Below are positions 36,509 to 44,263 of a stretch of DNA of 64,000 bases, one piece after another. Position numbers and translations under genes: made by a program. The notes under the pieces are model-generated. The model did not search any database, had not been told where the DNA came from, and was given only the letters and a program-made list of their open reading frames with translations. Source of the stretch: a bacterium (GTDB lineage Bacteria; SAR324; XYD2-FULL-50-16); assembly GCA_018829445.1 (NCBI GenBank), contig JAHJTV010000063.1, positions 210,017 to 274,016 on the forward strand. Reading direction: 5' to 3'. Numbering within the stretch: the stretch's first letter is position 1; the number at the start of each line of letters is the position of its first letter.

Positions 36509-36561
36509 TGTCATTTTTACTGCAGATAATCTAACAATAGGGTTTCTATAATAAAAATGAC
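36509..36561. repeat. second copy of the ATPase-flanking inverted repeat
   Basis: TGTCATTTTTACT at 36509-36521 matches the start of the left arm at 34897, and TTTCTATAATAAAAATGAC at 36543-36561 matches the right arm of the upstream copy. The inner bases of the left arm have diverged. The gene is therefore enclosed by two similarly built inverted-repeat pairs. Confidence 0.65.
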
Positions 36562-36773
36562 GTGTTCGGCACAAATGCCAAAGTATGTGTCAGGTCAATC
36601 ACCGCCTCCGTAACCCTACCTGCTTAACTGATCGATTTGGACGCCACTTCTTTCCTGTCTCTTCAAATCCAATTCGAATTTGATCAGTATTGAGGGATAT
36701 CTTCTGAGGATGAAACTACCTCGACTATGAAAGACAATCCCAAAAAAGATACTCTTCAAGAGGTTAATCATTG

Positions 36774-36802
36774 TTGACAGGTTAACATATGTTCGTTAAT
36801 GT
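36774..36802 (+). promoter_or_regulatory. sigma-70-type promoter of DIP1984-like gene
   Basis: TTGACA (36774-36779), 17-base spacer, TAATGT (36797-36802). It lies about 150 bases upstream of the gene and overlaps the paired palindromes, so repression at this promoter is likely. Confidence 0.65.
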
Positions 36803-36813
36803 GAACATATGTT
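36784..36813. promoter_or_regulatory. paired AACATATGTT palindromes (operator)
   Basis: Two identical 10-base palindromes, AACATATGTT at 36784-36793 and 36804-36813, are exactly 20 bp apart, two helical turns, and bracket the -10 box. They also form an 11-bp inverted repeat (AACATATGTTC/GAACATATGTT). This is the layout of a cooperative repressor site. No repressor gene is identified next to it. Confidence 0.65.
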
Positions 36814-36953
36814 TTCAAAACAGTTAATCATCCGACAGTAATGAAAATAAGTTGACTCGTGATGAACAGACAGCAAATACTTACTCCTGGATAGTTTTTA
36901 CTTGTTTCATCCCAGATTTTAAGCAAATTCGCGACCTTCTTCGAGGAGAGATT

Positions 36954-37490
36954 ATGCCAAATGAACAGAAGCATTTATACATGTACGAAGCCCTTGAATT
37001 GAGAGCGGAATATGATGCTCGTAGAAAAACATTGAACGATACCCTGCCGGAGAATTTTAAGGTTAGCAAACGAAGGAGTATGTTCGGTAGTGAACAGGAA
37101 TCGTTTCAACCAAGCCCGGACTACAAGCTGAACGAAGTCAAGGAAGCGATAAGAAAGCTTGACTATAAATACCGCAAACTGAATTCCGCCATTCAGAAAG
37201 CCAACTATAATTATCAACTGATTTTTGAGGATGAAGCGATCAATTTGAGTGAAGCGCTCGAAATTCGGAAATCGTTGAATAAAAAGATCGGTGAATTGCA
37301 CGATCGAACAGTTGCAGCATCTCATCTAAGAACGATTCACAAAGAGGAACGCGATATTGTGGAAGAGAGTGAAATCAGTTATCAAGAAGCGGTATCTGAG
37401 TTAAATGATGCCAGAATCGCTTTCAGGGTACTGAATCGCTTCATTAGAAAAGCAAGTTACGAAATTGCAATCGACTACCAGGATGAATAA
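36954..37490 (+). CDS. DIP1984-like helical protein
   Basis: 178 residues from the ATG at 36954, preceded by an excellent GAGGAGAG; the longer frame to 36852 lacks such a site. The sequence is helical with the pattern of the DIP1984/septicolysin-like family: 'EALELRAEYDARRKTL', 'LDYKYRKLNSAIQKANYNYQ', 'LSEALEIRKSLNKKIGEL' and 'AASHLRTIHKEERD'. Near the C-terminus 'LNRFIRKASYEIAIDY' repeats the 'LN..I.KANY' pattern. The family has no established function, though it recurs on accessory DNA. Expression seems tightly controlled by the promoter/operator upstream. It may be paired with the following gene. Confidence 0.7.
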   Translation: MPNEQKHLYMYEALELRAEYDARRKTLNDTLPENFKVSKRRSMFGSEQESFQPSPDYKLNEVKEAIRKLDYKYRKLNSAIQKANYNYQLIFEDEAINLSEALEIRKSLNKKIGELHDRTVAASHLRTIHKEERDIVEESEISYQEAVSELNDARIAFRVLNRFIRKASYEIAIDYQDE

Positions 37491-37664
37491 AAACCAGGGG
37501 GAAGACAGGAAGGCAAGTGCAATCTTTTCAGTAATGAGAAGTAGCCAAGTTTGATGATACTTTAAAAGCATCTCCTTGAGGTTGGCAACCTGATGCCCGG
37601 TAAAGCTAAAAACATCAAACGGTAAACCGACAAGCAATATCAACACAAAACACCATAGCAATCC

Positions 37665-38726
37665 ATGGCCTTGCGTCTTCCCTTTTATCTGCACTCGACA
37701 ATCCCTATGACACCTGAATTGAAACGAGCAATCATCAAAACCAATCCTGACTATTTTTCATGGACAATTAAACGGCAGGAGAGCTACCGCGTCAATATAC
37801 CGGAGATTGATAGATTCGAGATCGATAAGTATTTATTGAAGGATTTGTTCCGTATTGATGTGGCCAACAGTGAGGAAGTCGACGATGCCTGGCGCGAGCT
37901 GGACGAGCAGCAGGCTGCCAGGATCAATTTGATATTGCTTCCGATAATGGGAATCGGAGAGGATCTCTTTTTCCTGAATGAACATCTGGGAAAAACCCAA
38001 ACGATTCTTGATTTCGAGACACTTTATGACTACGACGTTGATGACTTCGAATATCAGGAAAGTGCCCGCGCAAAAGATAACACGGGATATGTACGTCAAC
38101 CGTACTGTGGTTCCCTATATTTATCATGGGTGCGGCTCATGATTGATGGCAAGTTCAGCTATGCGACTCTCAGCATGGTAGCGGGATATATATACAGTCA
38201 ACTTGAAGCGTTCGGCTCAAACCTGATTGACCGGCTGATTCCACACAAATATGTGCATGGAAAAAACCATGGTAAACCTGAAAGCAATGGTTATCTGATG
38301 GACTTCAAAATCAATGCCGGTGGCCTGGAACCCCAACTGGAAGAGCTACGCGAACGATATTATAACTACACCGCGAAGTCGTATCAGAGACTTTTACAGG
38401 AATTCGATGATCAAACCGAGGCTTATGTTCACATCCTGGATGAAAGCAAGGAAAACGAACCGCATCATCATTTTCTGTTTTCAAATAAGAAGGCATTAAA
38501 AGAGATTCGATTCAGGTCGTTTATGCGTGATTGTCGAGCTTTGAGCCGGACAGATCGATCGGGACTGCTTGAGTGCCTGGAAAAAGAAAAAAAGTGTTTG
38601 AGTGATTATATAAACAGCCAATACCGGGATATTAAGAAAAACTTCGATTCCAAAATTATCAAATTTAGAAAGAAACGAAAGATTATCGTCAAGAAAGATT
38701 CGGGATTGGATCAATGGTTTGATTGA
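37665..38726 (+). CDS. unknown protein of element 1
   Basis: 353 residues from the first ATG; an internal ATG at 37707 ('MTPELKRAII') is an equally good start, and neither has a clear ribosome binding site. I do not recognise a family. Visible features: a mixed N-terminal half with 'DDAWRELDEQQAARINLILLP' and 'GYVRQPYCGSLYLSW', a 'HKYVHGKNHGKP' His-rich loop, a long charged helical segment, 'DESKENEPHHHFLFSNKKA', and a Lys/Arg-rich C-terminus ('KKNFDSKIIKFRKKRKIIVKK') that could bind nucleic acid. It lies 174 bases after the DIP1984-like gene on the same strand and just before the right end of element 1. Confidence 0.7.
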   Translation: MALRLPFYLHSTIPMTPELKRAIIKTNPDYFSWTIKRQESYRVNIPEIDRFEIDKYLLKDLFRIDVANSEEVDDAWRELDEQQAARINLILLPIMGIGEDLFFLNEHLGKTQTILDFETLYDYDVDDFEYQESARAKDNTGYVRQPYCGSLYLSWVRLMIDGKFSYATLSMVAGYIYSQLEAFGSNLIDRLIPHKYVHGKNHGKPESNGYLMDFKINAGGLEPQLEELRERYYNYTAKSYQRLLQEFDDQTEAYVHILDESKENEPHHHFLFSNKKALKEIRFRSFMRDCRALSRTDRSGLLECLEKEKKCLSDYINSQYRDIKKNFDSKIIKFRKKRKIIVKKDSGLDQWFD

Positions 38727-38794
38727 GAAAGGGGCTACCTTTTCTGACCTGACGAGAATAATTCTGCTGCACAATAGGTCTTTCTGATGAACAA

Positions 38795-38986
38795 AGGTTT
38801 CGGCTTTCGGGAAGTTTAGGCGACCTTCAGGTTGTGAAAATCGACTTATAATGGCAAATTAGATCAGTTCATTATGAGATAGTGCCGAAATGAAGGTTTT
38901 TGTCAATCCACACCCAATCCACAATCATTTTCTGCCTTTTTTATGAATCACCAATCATAACAATATGTTTAAGGTGATATCTCGTA
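38795..38986 (+). repeat. element right-end repeat, copy A
   Basis: This stretch shares blocks with 43470-43650 (copy B) and 49110-49307 (copy C): 'TTTCGGGAA.TT', 'GACCTTCAG', 'GTCAATCCACACCCAATCCA', 'CAATCAT', 'AATCATAACAA', and the junction ATCTCGTAG before the tRNA fragment. The tandem CAATCCAC motifs look like recombinase arm sites. The remainder of 38727-39101 holds no gene. Confidence 0.7.
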
Positions 38987-39033
38987 GGATTCCTAATCCT
39001 CAGCTCCAGGTTCGAGTCCTGGTGGGGGTACCA
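38987..39033 (+). repeat. att-type direct repeat, copy 2 (tRNA-Arg 3' fragment)
   Basis: 47 bases identical to tRNA-Arg 34606-34652 except for one C-to-T change four bases before the CCA. It has no 5' half, so it is not a tRNA gene. It marks the right end of element 1 and the left edge of element 2. Confidence 0.9.
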
Positions 39034-39101
39034 TATAAATCAATACTTCACAGCTTGAAGGTTTTTCAAAAAAGACTCTGGTGTCACCATAGGTGTCGTT
39101 T

Positions 39102-39356
39102 TTACGCTTCATTCTTTTTTCCCGTGAGGTGACCCATTAAAGTGTTTGTCAATAATAAACACTTTAATGGGTTACTCCACGGGATATCCATCAAAATGAG
39201 ATCCGGTTTATCTGCTTCTGCTTTCTCAATAGCCTTATCAACTGTATTGACAACGGAAGTGACTTCATATCCGAGTCCCTGCAGCCGGCTTTCAAGCTCC
39301 ATGGCGATAATGGCCTCGTCTTCTACGATGAGTATTCCGGCTTTAATCATGGTCAT
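39102..39356 (-). pseudogene. truncated response regulator receiver
   Basis: 84 residues. The first 56 are a normal receiver half: 'GILIVEDEAIIAMELES', 'GYEVTSVVNT' and 'PDLILMDI' with the phospho-acceptor Asp. The close paralogs at 46176 and 52447 continue 'DIR.(K/Q)GD.DGI', but here the frame breaks right after 'MDI' into a 27-bp-stem palindrome and stops. The Lys and Thr/Ser switch residues are missing, so it is probably non-functional. Its start overlaps the histidine kinase stop by 4 bases, the usual coupling. Confidence 0.8.
39121..39183. repeat. 63-base palindrome that cuts the receiver gene
   Basis: 39121-39147 and 39157-39183 are complementary over 27 bp with three mismatches (CCCGTG and ACCCATTAAAGTGTTT blocks) around a 9-base loop. 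It begins exactly where homology to the paralogous receivers is lost. It may be a small palindromic mobile sequence or an element-end structure. On the minus strand no U-run follows it directly. Confidence 0.75.
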
Positions 39357-41854
39357 GCGATGTTAAATTTGATAGTGAATTTAGTCCCGTTTTTACCTTC
39401 CATGTCAATTGAACCGCCGAGTTGATTTTCTACCAACGTACTGACAAGTTTAAGTCCAAGCGTATTGCTCTTTTTCCAGTCAAATCCCTCTGGCATACCG
39501 ACCCCATCATCCATTACGACCAACTCGAGTTCATTATCCAGTTTTTTCAAGTTCGCAGTGATGATACCTTTACGCTCATCTGGAAAAGCGTATTTCAGAG
39601 AATTGGAGATCAGCTCATTGGCAACAAGCCCGAGCGGAGATGCCTGGTTGATGTTGATGGATGTATCTTCAATATTGGATTTAAATTCAACTTTCCGGTT
39701 GTCAGTGGAATAGGTTTGGAAAATGGCAGTTGTTATCTTGGACAGATAACTTTTTGAATCAATCTCAGATAAATTGTCTGATCCATGCAATATTTCATGC
39801 ACTGCTGACATCGCGTAAACTCGACTTTGACTCTCTTTCAGGACATCCTTGATATGATCATCTGCAATAGAGTTGGCTTGCAGTTTCAGGAGGCTGGAGA
39901 TCACCTGCATGTTATTTTTGACGCGGTGGTGAATTTCATGCAGGAGAGTTTCCTTTTCGATGAGGTTTGATTTTAATTGTTCTTCAGCATGTTTAAAATT
40001 GGTAATATCCTGTGTAAAACCGATGGCAATAGTTGGATTGCCATGTTCATCGAATTCGACATCGGCTTTTTCACGCACCCATTTAACCTTGTCGTCAACA
40101 ATAAGGCGGTGTTCAATATCATAAGGCTCTTTGTTAAGAGCTGCCGTCCACTTTTTGTGAACATATTCTTTGTCCTCCGGGTGAATGCAGTTCAAGAATA
40201 TCTCATAAGTCAGAGGCGTTCCCAATGGAACACCGAATATCTTGTAATTTTCGTCTGTCCAGATCAGGATGTTCTTCTTTAAATCCAGTTCCCAGGTGCC
40301 GATCACTCCAATTTCTTGTGCTTTGGTCAGATAGTATTGATTCTTTTCTAGCTTCTCTTCTGATTCTTTACGTTCTGTAATATCCTCGGCTACCCCTACT
40401 ATTCGACTTAATGAGCCATCTGCTGCTTTTACTGGAAACCCTTTTGCAAATACCCACCGAATTGTGCCGTCTGGTCTTAGAATTCTGTATTCAGGAAATA
40501 TGAACTCAAGCAGTTCATCATTGATATTTTCAATGTATCGGGCAACCTTTTCCTTATCATCGTCTAAGATTGTATTTAGCCATGAAAGCGGCTCTTTATA
40601 CAAACTATCTGTCGTTTTTCCCCATATTTTTTCATAAGCCGGGCTAATATATAAAACCTTCTGCCAATCGGGTGACACAATCCAAAAGGCTTCATTAATG
40701 TTTTCTGCCAATTGTCTGTATCGCTCTTCGCTGATTTGCAGTGCCCACTCTGCTGCTTTTCGAACGTTAACTTCCTCTTTTAATTCTTCAATTGACCGAT
40801 GAAGCTGTCCGGTCATTTCGTTAAAGACCAGTGATAACTCGGCAATTTCTCCTTTGCCTTTGATAGGCACCTTAGTCGTAAAATCCCCAGCTATTATCGA
40901 TTTGGATGATTTTGCAAGCTGCTGAATCGGTTTCACAATATTTCCTGCAACCGGCACAGCCAATAATACTGCTATGGTCAGTGAGATAATTGTTACAAGG
41001 ATAATAATAAAAATTGCGTTTATCGCCCCCTGAATAGCAGTTGAGAATGCTTTCTCTATAACCACCCATAGCACGAGATTACCCATTTCAATTCGCTCTG
41101 AGGTAAATACAACCTGATCCCCTGATAACCCTTTTCGTACACCGCTTGTATAAGGTTTGCCGACCGTTGTTGATCGTAACACAACAGATGGGTTTTTATG
41201 AGCGACAACGCTACCTTCTGAATTTAAAATGTAAATCTCTTCTGATTGATCCGAGCTGTTTGCGATAATTAAGTTCCAGATTTTTCGGAATCGTACACTT
41301 CCCTCTAGAATACCATTAAAGCTTCCGTCCCTGGGATTTAAAATAGGAATCGAAAGGTCCATGAGGGGATCTCCGGTTGATTCATCAAAGTAAATCGGGC
41401 CAATGTATACCCTCTTTTCTTTTTTGGGTATTGTATACACAGGATCATTTTCTCGATCTGTTAAATTATTTTTTTGGATCAGCTTGATTCTGTGTTGCTT
41501 GTTAATCTCCAAGCCTTTACTATTTATCAGGGAAACGTCTTCGAAGAAAGATTCATAGTGTACAAGTTCGGACAGGATGCTATCGATTTCATTAGAACCG
41601 AGCCCTTGAAGACCTCTCACCCTTATGATGTCGGTTAGTCGGTCAATGCTCTTTTCAAAAAAACCATTTACCTGAACAGCAATTCGGTGCGCTTTCTCCC
41701 TTTGGAAAGCCAGGCTTTGTTGTTTCTCATGCCGGTAACTGGTATATGACAATACAAATGAAATAAGCAATAAAGGCCCTATCGCCAGAGCGATGAACGA
41801 AATCGTTAAACGTAATCTAATACCGGAAAAATAAGAACTGAATCTTGAATTCAT
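39353..41854 (-). CDS. membrane sensor histidine kinase (Cache-HAMP-PAS-PAS-HisKA_2)
   Basis: 833 residues: a membrane helix near 15-38, a periplasmic Cache-like region to about 275, a second helix about 280-305, HAMP, two PAS/PAC domains (about 385-500 and 510-630; 'ERYRQLAENINEAFW', 'ITERKESEEKLEKNQ'), then a HisKA_2 kinase core with His in 'HEIHHRVKNNMQ' and HATPase N box 'NELISNSLKYAFP' and 'DDGVGMP'. It starts 6 bases after the substrate-binding-protein gene and overlaps the receiver gene by 4. The kinase core is close to that of the kinase at 46179-47723. Its cognate receiver is truncated, so signalling may now pass to another regulator. Confidence 0.93.
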   Translation of the reverse strand: MNSRFSSYFSGIRLRLTISFIALAIGPLLLISFVLSYTSYRHEKQQSLAFQREKAHRIAVQVNGFFEKSIDRLTDIIRVRGLQGLGSNEIDSILSELVHYESFFEDVSLINSKGLEINKQHRIKLIQKNNLTDRENDPVYTIPKKEKRVYIGPIYFDESTGDPLMDLSIPILNPRDGSFNGILEGSVRFRKIWNLIIANSSDQSEEIYILNSEGSVVAHKNPSVVLRSTTVGKPYTSGVRKGLSGDQVVFTSERIEMGNLVLWVVIEKAFSTAIQGAINAIFIIILVTIISLTIAVLLAVPVAGNIVKPIQQLAKSSKSIIAGDFTTKVPIKGKGEIAELSLVFNEMTGQLHRSIEELKEEVNVRKAAEWALQISEERYRQLAENINEAFWIVSPDWQKVLYISPAYEKIWGKTTDSLYKEPLSWLNTILDDDKEKVARYIENINDELLEFIFPEYRILRPDGTIRWVFAKGFPVKAADGSLSRIVGVAEDITERKESEEKLEKNQYYLTKAQEIGVIGTWELDLKKNILIWTDENYKIFGVPLGTPLTYEIFLNCIHPEDKEYVHKKWTAALNKEPYDIEHRLIVDDKVKWVREKADVEFDEHGNPTIAIGFTQDITNFKHAEEQLKSNLIEKETLLHEIHHRVKNNMQVISSLLKLQANSIADDHIKDVLKESQSRVYAMSAVHEILHGSDNLSEIDSKSYLSKITTAIFQTYSTDNRKVEFKSNIEDTSININQASPLGLVANELISNSLKYAFPDERKGIITANLKKLDNELELVVMDDGVGMPEGFDWKKSNTLGLKLVSTLVENQLGGSIDMEGKNGTKFTIKFNIA

Positions 41855-41860
41855 TTTTAC

Positions 41861-42871
41861 CTATTTTATAATGGTATCTGCCTGCCTTAAAACGTTGTCA
41901 GGGATGTGTATTCCGATATCTTTGGCAGTCTTCAGGTTTACTGTCAGGTAAAATTCAGCATGTTCGATGGGCAGATCAGCAGGTGATATACCTTGCAGAA
42001 TTTGAGCAGCAAGGCGTGAAGCCTGTTTTCCCAGTGATGAATGCTTAAAACCAAATGAAAATAAAGCCCCCTGCTCGACTCCCGGATGGTGAGGGCAGGT
42101 CAATGGCAGCTTTTTCTTCCTGGCTATTTCAGCAAATTCGGGTGTTTTTGACGCCATCAGTGAATCAGTGGGTAAATAAATTGCTTCGGCTTCAACAGGT
42201 GGATTATTGATAAAATCAGTCAATCGCTGGAGGTCCAAGATGGGGTGTTCAATGAGTCGAACATGTAACCTGTCTGCTACAATACGCAGTTTTTTCACCG
42301 CATTTTGTGGACTGAGATCATTAGCATTGTAAGGGACATAGATCCGTTTTATTTTTGGAGCCAGCTTTAAAAGCCATTCCATTCGTTTTTCCTCCTGAAG
42401 ACCGAATACAACTCCAGTTAAGCGAGGGACATCGGAATGATTCAAATTCATTGTCAGTCCAACGCCAACAGCGTCACTTACTGGTCCTATCACAACAGGT
42501 ATTTTAACTCCTTCAGTAACCTGTTTTGCTGCCTGTGATGCTGGTGTGGTGGGAGAATATATCAGATCTACTTCCTGAGCAATCAATCTTTTTCCCGCTG
42601 ATATTAATTCGCTCATGTTTCCAATAGGGCCTTCGTACAAATAAATTATGTCTTTACCTTCAAGATATCCATGTTCGGTCATCCCATGTTTAAAACCCTG
42701 AATGGATGGATCGGCAACCTTTGCATAATTCAGTATTCCTATTTTGTAGGGTTGTTTTTGCGTTTCAGGCCCCTCTGATAATACATAAACAATGAACACA
42801 GCAAAACAAAATATAATCAGCGTTATACCGAAATAGAGTTTCTTCATAGGTTGGCTCTGGTTTGTCATCAA
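41861..42871 (-). CDS. ABC-type substrate-binding protein (PF04392 family) linked to sensor kinase
   Basis: 336 residues with one N-terminal membrane/signal segment ('LYFGITLIIFCFAVFIVYVL'). The body matches ABC_sub_bind: 'YKIGILNYAKVADPSIQGFKHGM', 'TPASQAAKQVT', 'IPVVIGPVSDAVGVGL', 'VFGLQEEKRMEWL' and 'PHHPGVEQGALFSFG'. No permease or ATPase is nearby; instead it precedes a Cache histidine kinase by 6 bases, so it probably serves as a periplasmic ligand sensor for that kinase. An alternative start is the Met at residue 9. It begins the three-gene signalling unit. Confidence 0.87.
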   Translation of the reverse strand: MMTNQSQPMKKLYFGITLIIFCFAVFIVYVLSEGPETQKQPYKIGILNYAKVADPSIQGFKHGMTEHGYLEGKDIIYLYEGPIGNMSELISAGKRLIAQEVDLIYSPTTPASQAAKQVTEGVKIPVVIGPVSDAVGVGLTMNLNHSDVPRLTGVVFGLQEEKRMEWLLKLAPKIKRIYVPYNANDLSPQNAVKKLRIVADRLHVRLIEHPILDLQRLTDFINNPPVEAEAIYLPTDSLMASKTPEFAEIARKKKLPLTCPHHPGVEQGALFSFGFKHSSLGKQASRLAAQILQGISPADLPIEHAEFYLTVNLKTAKDIGIHIPDNVLRQADTIIK

Positions 42872-43926
42872 TTGTTTGGATAAAGCCAGCTACTTTCATT
42901 ACAAGGCTTACAGTGACCTTAAATCTGACTTTTCTTATCGATCTCAAACGGCAGCATCTGAATAGCTGTTTCTGCTCATGTCAATATTTTCCTGATTGTA
43001 AATGAAGCAAGCAGAAATTCAAGTATAGCCCATATTTTGGATTCAATCTGTAGAAGAGCATAACAACTTTTCAGCTCCTTATAAAGAGTTTAAAATTTGC
43101 GTCAAGCATTTAATTGCAGATAAAAAGTTCCATTAAGCCCAATGGAGGCAGGTAACTCAGCGATAGAAGGGTTATGCTATTTGGAAAACGATACATTATA
43201 AACTGACGAATTGACCGATAGAACCAAGAACACGAGCCCAAATCCCAGCCCACTTTAGCCCATTTCATAGTGACATTAAAGTAACAAGATGTTACTCCCG
43301 GGACACACGAATATCCAGACAAAAATCTTAATAAACAAATGAATAGCTATGAATTGATGTGGTTGCAGCAAATGCTGTAAAAGATATGAAGGGTATTGAG
43401 AGTAATTTGGTGGAGGTGGCGATTATTTTTCCCCCTTGGTTTAGTCAAAAAAACAGAGAAAGAATGGCTGAAGGTTATATACTTTCGGGAAATTGAGTTG
43501 ACCTTCAGCCCCCTCAAAACGTCGACTATTAGCAAGCCAGATCAAATGGTTATTAGCATGGACATCACCGAAGGTTTCCGTCAATCCACACCCAATCCAC
43601 AATCATTTTCAGCTTCAGTCACGAATATCCAATTATAACTGGTTTAGCACTGTCCGAAAAAGTCTTTACTTGAAGCTTTTTCACATACGCTATCCATACT
43701 TTAACAGAAATTAGAAATAATATACTCAGCGGTCTCTTTACTGACTGGATTTATACACCTTTTATTGGTTTACAATTCCCGACACCACCTCAAAGGTCTC
43801 ACAATAAAAACAATATAACACCAATTTCATGCCAGGGTGTTGAAAACACCAACAATGGTGTGGGTTCAGGAGTGTGATCGGAGGACAACCGGTACTCCGT
43901 GTTAGGTTTCTTGGATTAATTTTCGG
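42872..43926. other. 1.05-kb region without a clear gene; contains repeat copy B
   Basis: The first 370 bases show nothing recognisable. 43246-43650 is the internal copy of the element right-end repeat. 43651-43926 includes a small palindrome GGTGTTGAAAACACC near 43837. Open frames here lack ribosome binding sites and family resemblance. Confidence 0.5.
43246..43650 (+). repeat. element right-end repeat, copy B (internal, no tRNA core)
   Basis: Aligns over about 400 bases with 48888-49305 (copy C): shared blocks include TTTAGCCCATTTC, CTTAATAAACAA, GGAGGTGGCG, CCTTGGTTTAGTCAAAAAAA, TACTTTCGGGAAATTGAG, TTGACCTTCAGCC, GACATCACCGAAGGTTTCCG and CAATCCACAAT. Inside it GGCTGAAGGT (43466-43475) and ACCTTCAGCC (43501-43510) form a perfect 10-bp inverted repeat, also kept in copy C. 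Unlike A and C, it is not followed by a tRNA-Arg fragment. Confidence 0.85.
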
Positions 43927-44070
43927 TTGGACCAAACCCGTGAAACTGAGAAGGTGTTTGCCATTGAGAAACCCGGTAATGATGACTATGCAGCCATCAT
44001 TTGCAATGCACAGTGGTTGCGAGACCAGGGTGTTGAAATTCTGGTATTTGGGAAATCTGAACCGGAATAA
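43927..44070 (+). pseudogene. possible gene remnant, 47 codons
   Basis: A TTG-started frame with protein-like composition ('ETEKVFAIEKPGNDDYAAI', 'NAQWLRDQGVEILVFG') ends at 44070. An in-frame stop lies just upstream and there is no ribosome binding site, so it may be the 3' end of a lost gene. No family recognised. Confidence 0.3.
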
Positions 44071-44141
44071 AAACCGGCGAAGAAGAAGTAACGTAGCTGC
44101 GGAGTGTAACAGCTCTGCTAGTTTAATTTAGTTGAAAATGA

Positions 44142-44175
44142 AAAGCCCTGACAAACGATTCTTTACCAGGGCTTT
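44142..44175. terminator. intrinsic terminator
   Basis: AAAGCCCTG (44142-44150) pairs with CAGGGCTTT (44167-44175), 9 bp with a 16-base loop, followed by AGTTTGT. It lies upstream of the DUF2958 gene and would end any transcript arriving from the 43.9-kb remnant. Confidence 0.65.
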
Positions 44176-44263
44176 AGTTTGTATTGTTTTGAGGCATTAT
44201 TAAGCACCGACTTCATCAGTAATAAGGCAAACTTCACAAGTTTTTCTTTCTTTGGAAACTACT

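Larger units (their letters stand above)
36382..36953. other. intergenic region with repeat copy and regulated promoter
   Basis: About 570 bases between the ATPase and the DIP1984-like gene. It holds the second, degenerate copy of the ATPase-flanking inverted repeat (36509-36561) and the promoter/operator at 36774-36813, both listed separately. No gene seen. Confidence 0.6.
34653..39033 (+). mobile_element. putative integrated element 1 at tRNA-Arg (4.4 kb, no integrase seen)
   Basis: Bounded by the intact tRNA-Arg on the left and by a 47-base tRNA 3' fragment differing at one base on the right. It carries the AAA ATPase/nuclease-like gene, a DIP1984-like gene and an unknown 353-residue gene. 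The bases after both boundaries (ATCAATA... at 34658 and 39039) are similar, as expected if two related elements sit in tandem. No recombinase gene is present, so mobilisation would need one in trans, or the element is decayed. Confidence 0.7.

Noticed and set aside
37401..37694. Minus-strand open frame of 97 codons with two hydrophobic stretches
   Set aside because: It overlaps the end of the DIP1984-like gene and the start of the next gene, has no ribosome binding site, and matches no family I know; it is most likely a chance frame.
38987..39033. Second tRNA-Arg gene
   Set aside because: Only the 3' half is present; there is no acceptor 5' strand or D arm, so it is an attachment-site remnant.
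43396..43638. Open frame of 80 codons inside repeat copy B
   Set aside because: It is not kept open in copy C, where small indels break it, so the repeat is probably not coding.
43874..44131. Open frame of 85 codons
   Set aside because: The composition is unlike a protein, and the frame at 43927-44070 looks more protein-like; neither has a ribosome binding site.
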